Shown: positions 62,711 to 64,000 of the stretch, in pieces | How the letters are laid out: the number at the start of each line of letters is the position of its first letter | How positions within the stretch are numbered: the first letter of the stretch is position 1 | Assembly: GCF_030052815.1 (NCBI RefSeq) | Contig: NC_079498.1 | Span: 76,246,992 to 76,310,991 of the forward strand | Direction of reading: 5' to 3' | Length of the DNA stretch: 64,000 bases | From: Hevea brasiliensis | Taxonomy: Eukaryota > Streptophyta > Magnoliopsida > Malpighiales > Euphorbiaceae | The notes under the pieces: generated by a model | What the model saw: only the letters and a program-made list of their open reading frames with translations | Databases searched by the model: none | What the model was told of the DNA's origin: nothing | Program-made: the position numbers and the translations under genes

Positions 62711-64000
62711 CACTACCAAAAAATAAAAAATAGAAAAAATAACAACCAAATGAATCAATTAAAATCGATTGCTAATTAATTTAGTAATCAATTCATTATG
62801 TTGCAATGAGGCTGATTGCAAATAATAATTGGCAACTAAATAGGTTACAAATAGCAACCGACAATCAAATTAATTGCTAAATTAATTAAATTTAAAAAAT
62901 AAAATTTTTGGTAAAAAACTATCTAGCAGCAAACAATTTAGCAACTAAAATCGGTTATTAATAACAACCAAAACATAATAAGTTGTAAAAAATTTAGTAT
63001 CTTTAATTTTGTAATTTTGTAACTATTTTATAAATCAGTTGCTATTTGCAACTATTTTAGCAACCGAAAAATGAGTTTCAAATTTTTAAAAAACTTAAAT
63101 ATCCAAATAATAAATAAAAATTCAAATAAATAATTTTTCAAAAAATTACTAAAATAATAAATTATTAAAAAAATTAGTACTAAAAAATTAATATAAAAAT
63201 ATTATAAAAAATTACAAATAATAACTATTATAAAAATTATTAACAAAAATTAAATATAAAAAGATATTTATAAGACAAATTACTAAAAAAATTACCATAT
63301 ATATATATTAGAACAAAAAAAATTACTAAAAATTAATACTACAAATAATTTACTGATAAAAATATATTTGTACAAAAAATTTTATCTTATGCCAATGAAA
63401 AATAAATTAAATAAAATGAGAAAGAAAAAGATGATAAAGAAGAAAAAAGATAATAAAGAAAGAGATGATGAAGAAAATAGATTAGAAATAAAAAGATGAT
63501 TAAAAAGAAAATAGATGAGAAAGAAAAAGTGACGAAGAAGAAAAAATATGAGAAAGAAAAAGAAGAAGAAAAAAATAGATGAGAAAAAAATGATGAAAAA
63601 GAAAAAGATGATAAACAAAATATATGAGAATAAAAAAAATGATAAAAAAATTGAGAAAAAAGAGATGAAAGAAGGAAAAAAAAAGTGTAATGAGGAAGAA
63701 AATGAGTAATAGAGAAAAAAAATAAGTAGTGGTTTATTTAAGCGAATTGGCAATCGATTTAGCAACTGATTGTCGGTTATTAATTTCTTTTAAAAATTGG
63801 GTGAGAATTTTTGAAGAAAAAATTTTGCAATCAATTTACTATTGATTGTAAAAATCGGTTACTATTAGCAACTGATTCCTAAATCGATTGCAAACCAAAA
63901 TGAAAAAAAAAATGGGCGAGAATTTTTTAGAGGGAAAAATTAGTTAAAAAAATCAGTTGCTATTAGCAACCGATTCAAAAATTAGTTGCAAATCAAAATA
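62711..64000. mobile_element. Second CACTA-type element (left part; runs off the window)
   Basis: Starts CACTACCAAAAAAT, a CACTA-type terminus. It is followed by many subterminal motifs in both orientations with core TTAGCAACCGATT or GCAATCGATT, then an A/G-rich core (63400-63720) and motifs again toward 64000. The layout equals that of the element at 55601-57462, but the motif differs by single bases. No transposase is visible. The far end is outside the window. Confidence 0.7.

Noticed and set aside
62542..62733. 63-codon ORF upstream of the SCPL gene
   Set aside because: It extends into the CACTA-type terminus at 62711 and has no recognised domain.
63382..63765. 127-codon minus-strand ORF of Phe/Ser/Ile
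   Set aside because: Low-complexity translation of the polypurine core of the second CACTA-type element.

Overview
The window is plant nuclear DNA, AT-rich and dominated by nested LTR retrotransposons. It holds one real host gene: an apparently intact serine carboxypeptidase-like (SCPL) gene on the minus strand, whose ten exons run from an ATG at 60142 to a stop at 19573. The large chromodomain-bearing Ty3/gypsy elements, SIRE/Maximus-type Ty1/copia elements, CACTA and hAT relics and the clade II-type carboxypeptidase point to an angiosperm, most likely a eudicot. A Malpighiales/Euphorbiaceae-like tree is my guess, from general familiarity with such LTRs only. I saw no tRNA, rRNA, CRISPR or bacterial-type operon.

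Left part (1-18653): a nest of retrotransposons downstream of the SCPL gene. The outermost visible layer is a Ty1/copia LTR on the minus strand (18025-18653). A Ty3/gypsy chromovirus (element 2, 6725-8317 plus 14962-18024) lies inside it. Element 2 was itself hit twice. Element 1 (pol remnant 1-3530, 3' LTR 3531-6724) sits in its integrase. A defective minus-strand gypsy (element 3, 8318-14961) sits in its 3' LTR, flanked by a perfect 5-bp duplication GTCAA.

Middle (19573-60142): the SCPL gene. Every exon joins in phase with GT-AG introns to give 482 codons with a signal peptide and the Ser/Asp/His triad. Intron 4 is 30,104 bp. Nearly all of it is one copia element (element 4, 22705-52558, target duplication ATTAT), and subtracting that element leaves an ancestral intron of only 245 bp. 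Inside element 4 is a gypsy chromovirus (element 5, 29240-49166, duplication GTTCT). Element 5 carries a solo LTR in its 5' LTR (31053-35020, duplication AAAGT). In its protease it carries a truncated copia (38301-43872) with a fragment of a third gypsy LTR family (43873-44836). All five insertions are antisense to the SCPL gene. Intron 1 (6.25 kb) holds a hAT-like MITE split by a CACTA-type element, a second possible hAT MITE and long microsatellites.

Right part (60143-64000): the SCPL promoter side, with a (TA)n run just upstream of the ATG, a diverged duplicated block, and the start of a second CACTA-type element that leaves the window at 62711-64000.

Functionally only the carboxypeptidase looks alive. 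It would be a secreted or vacuolar glycoprotein protease or acyltransferase-fold enzyme. All retroelement genes seen are interrupted by stops, frameshifts or deletions. The most notable point is that a catalytically complete gene has kept its reading frame across a 30-kb retrotransposon-filled intron that splits the codon three residues after the nucleophilic serine.
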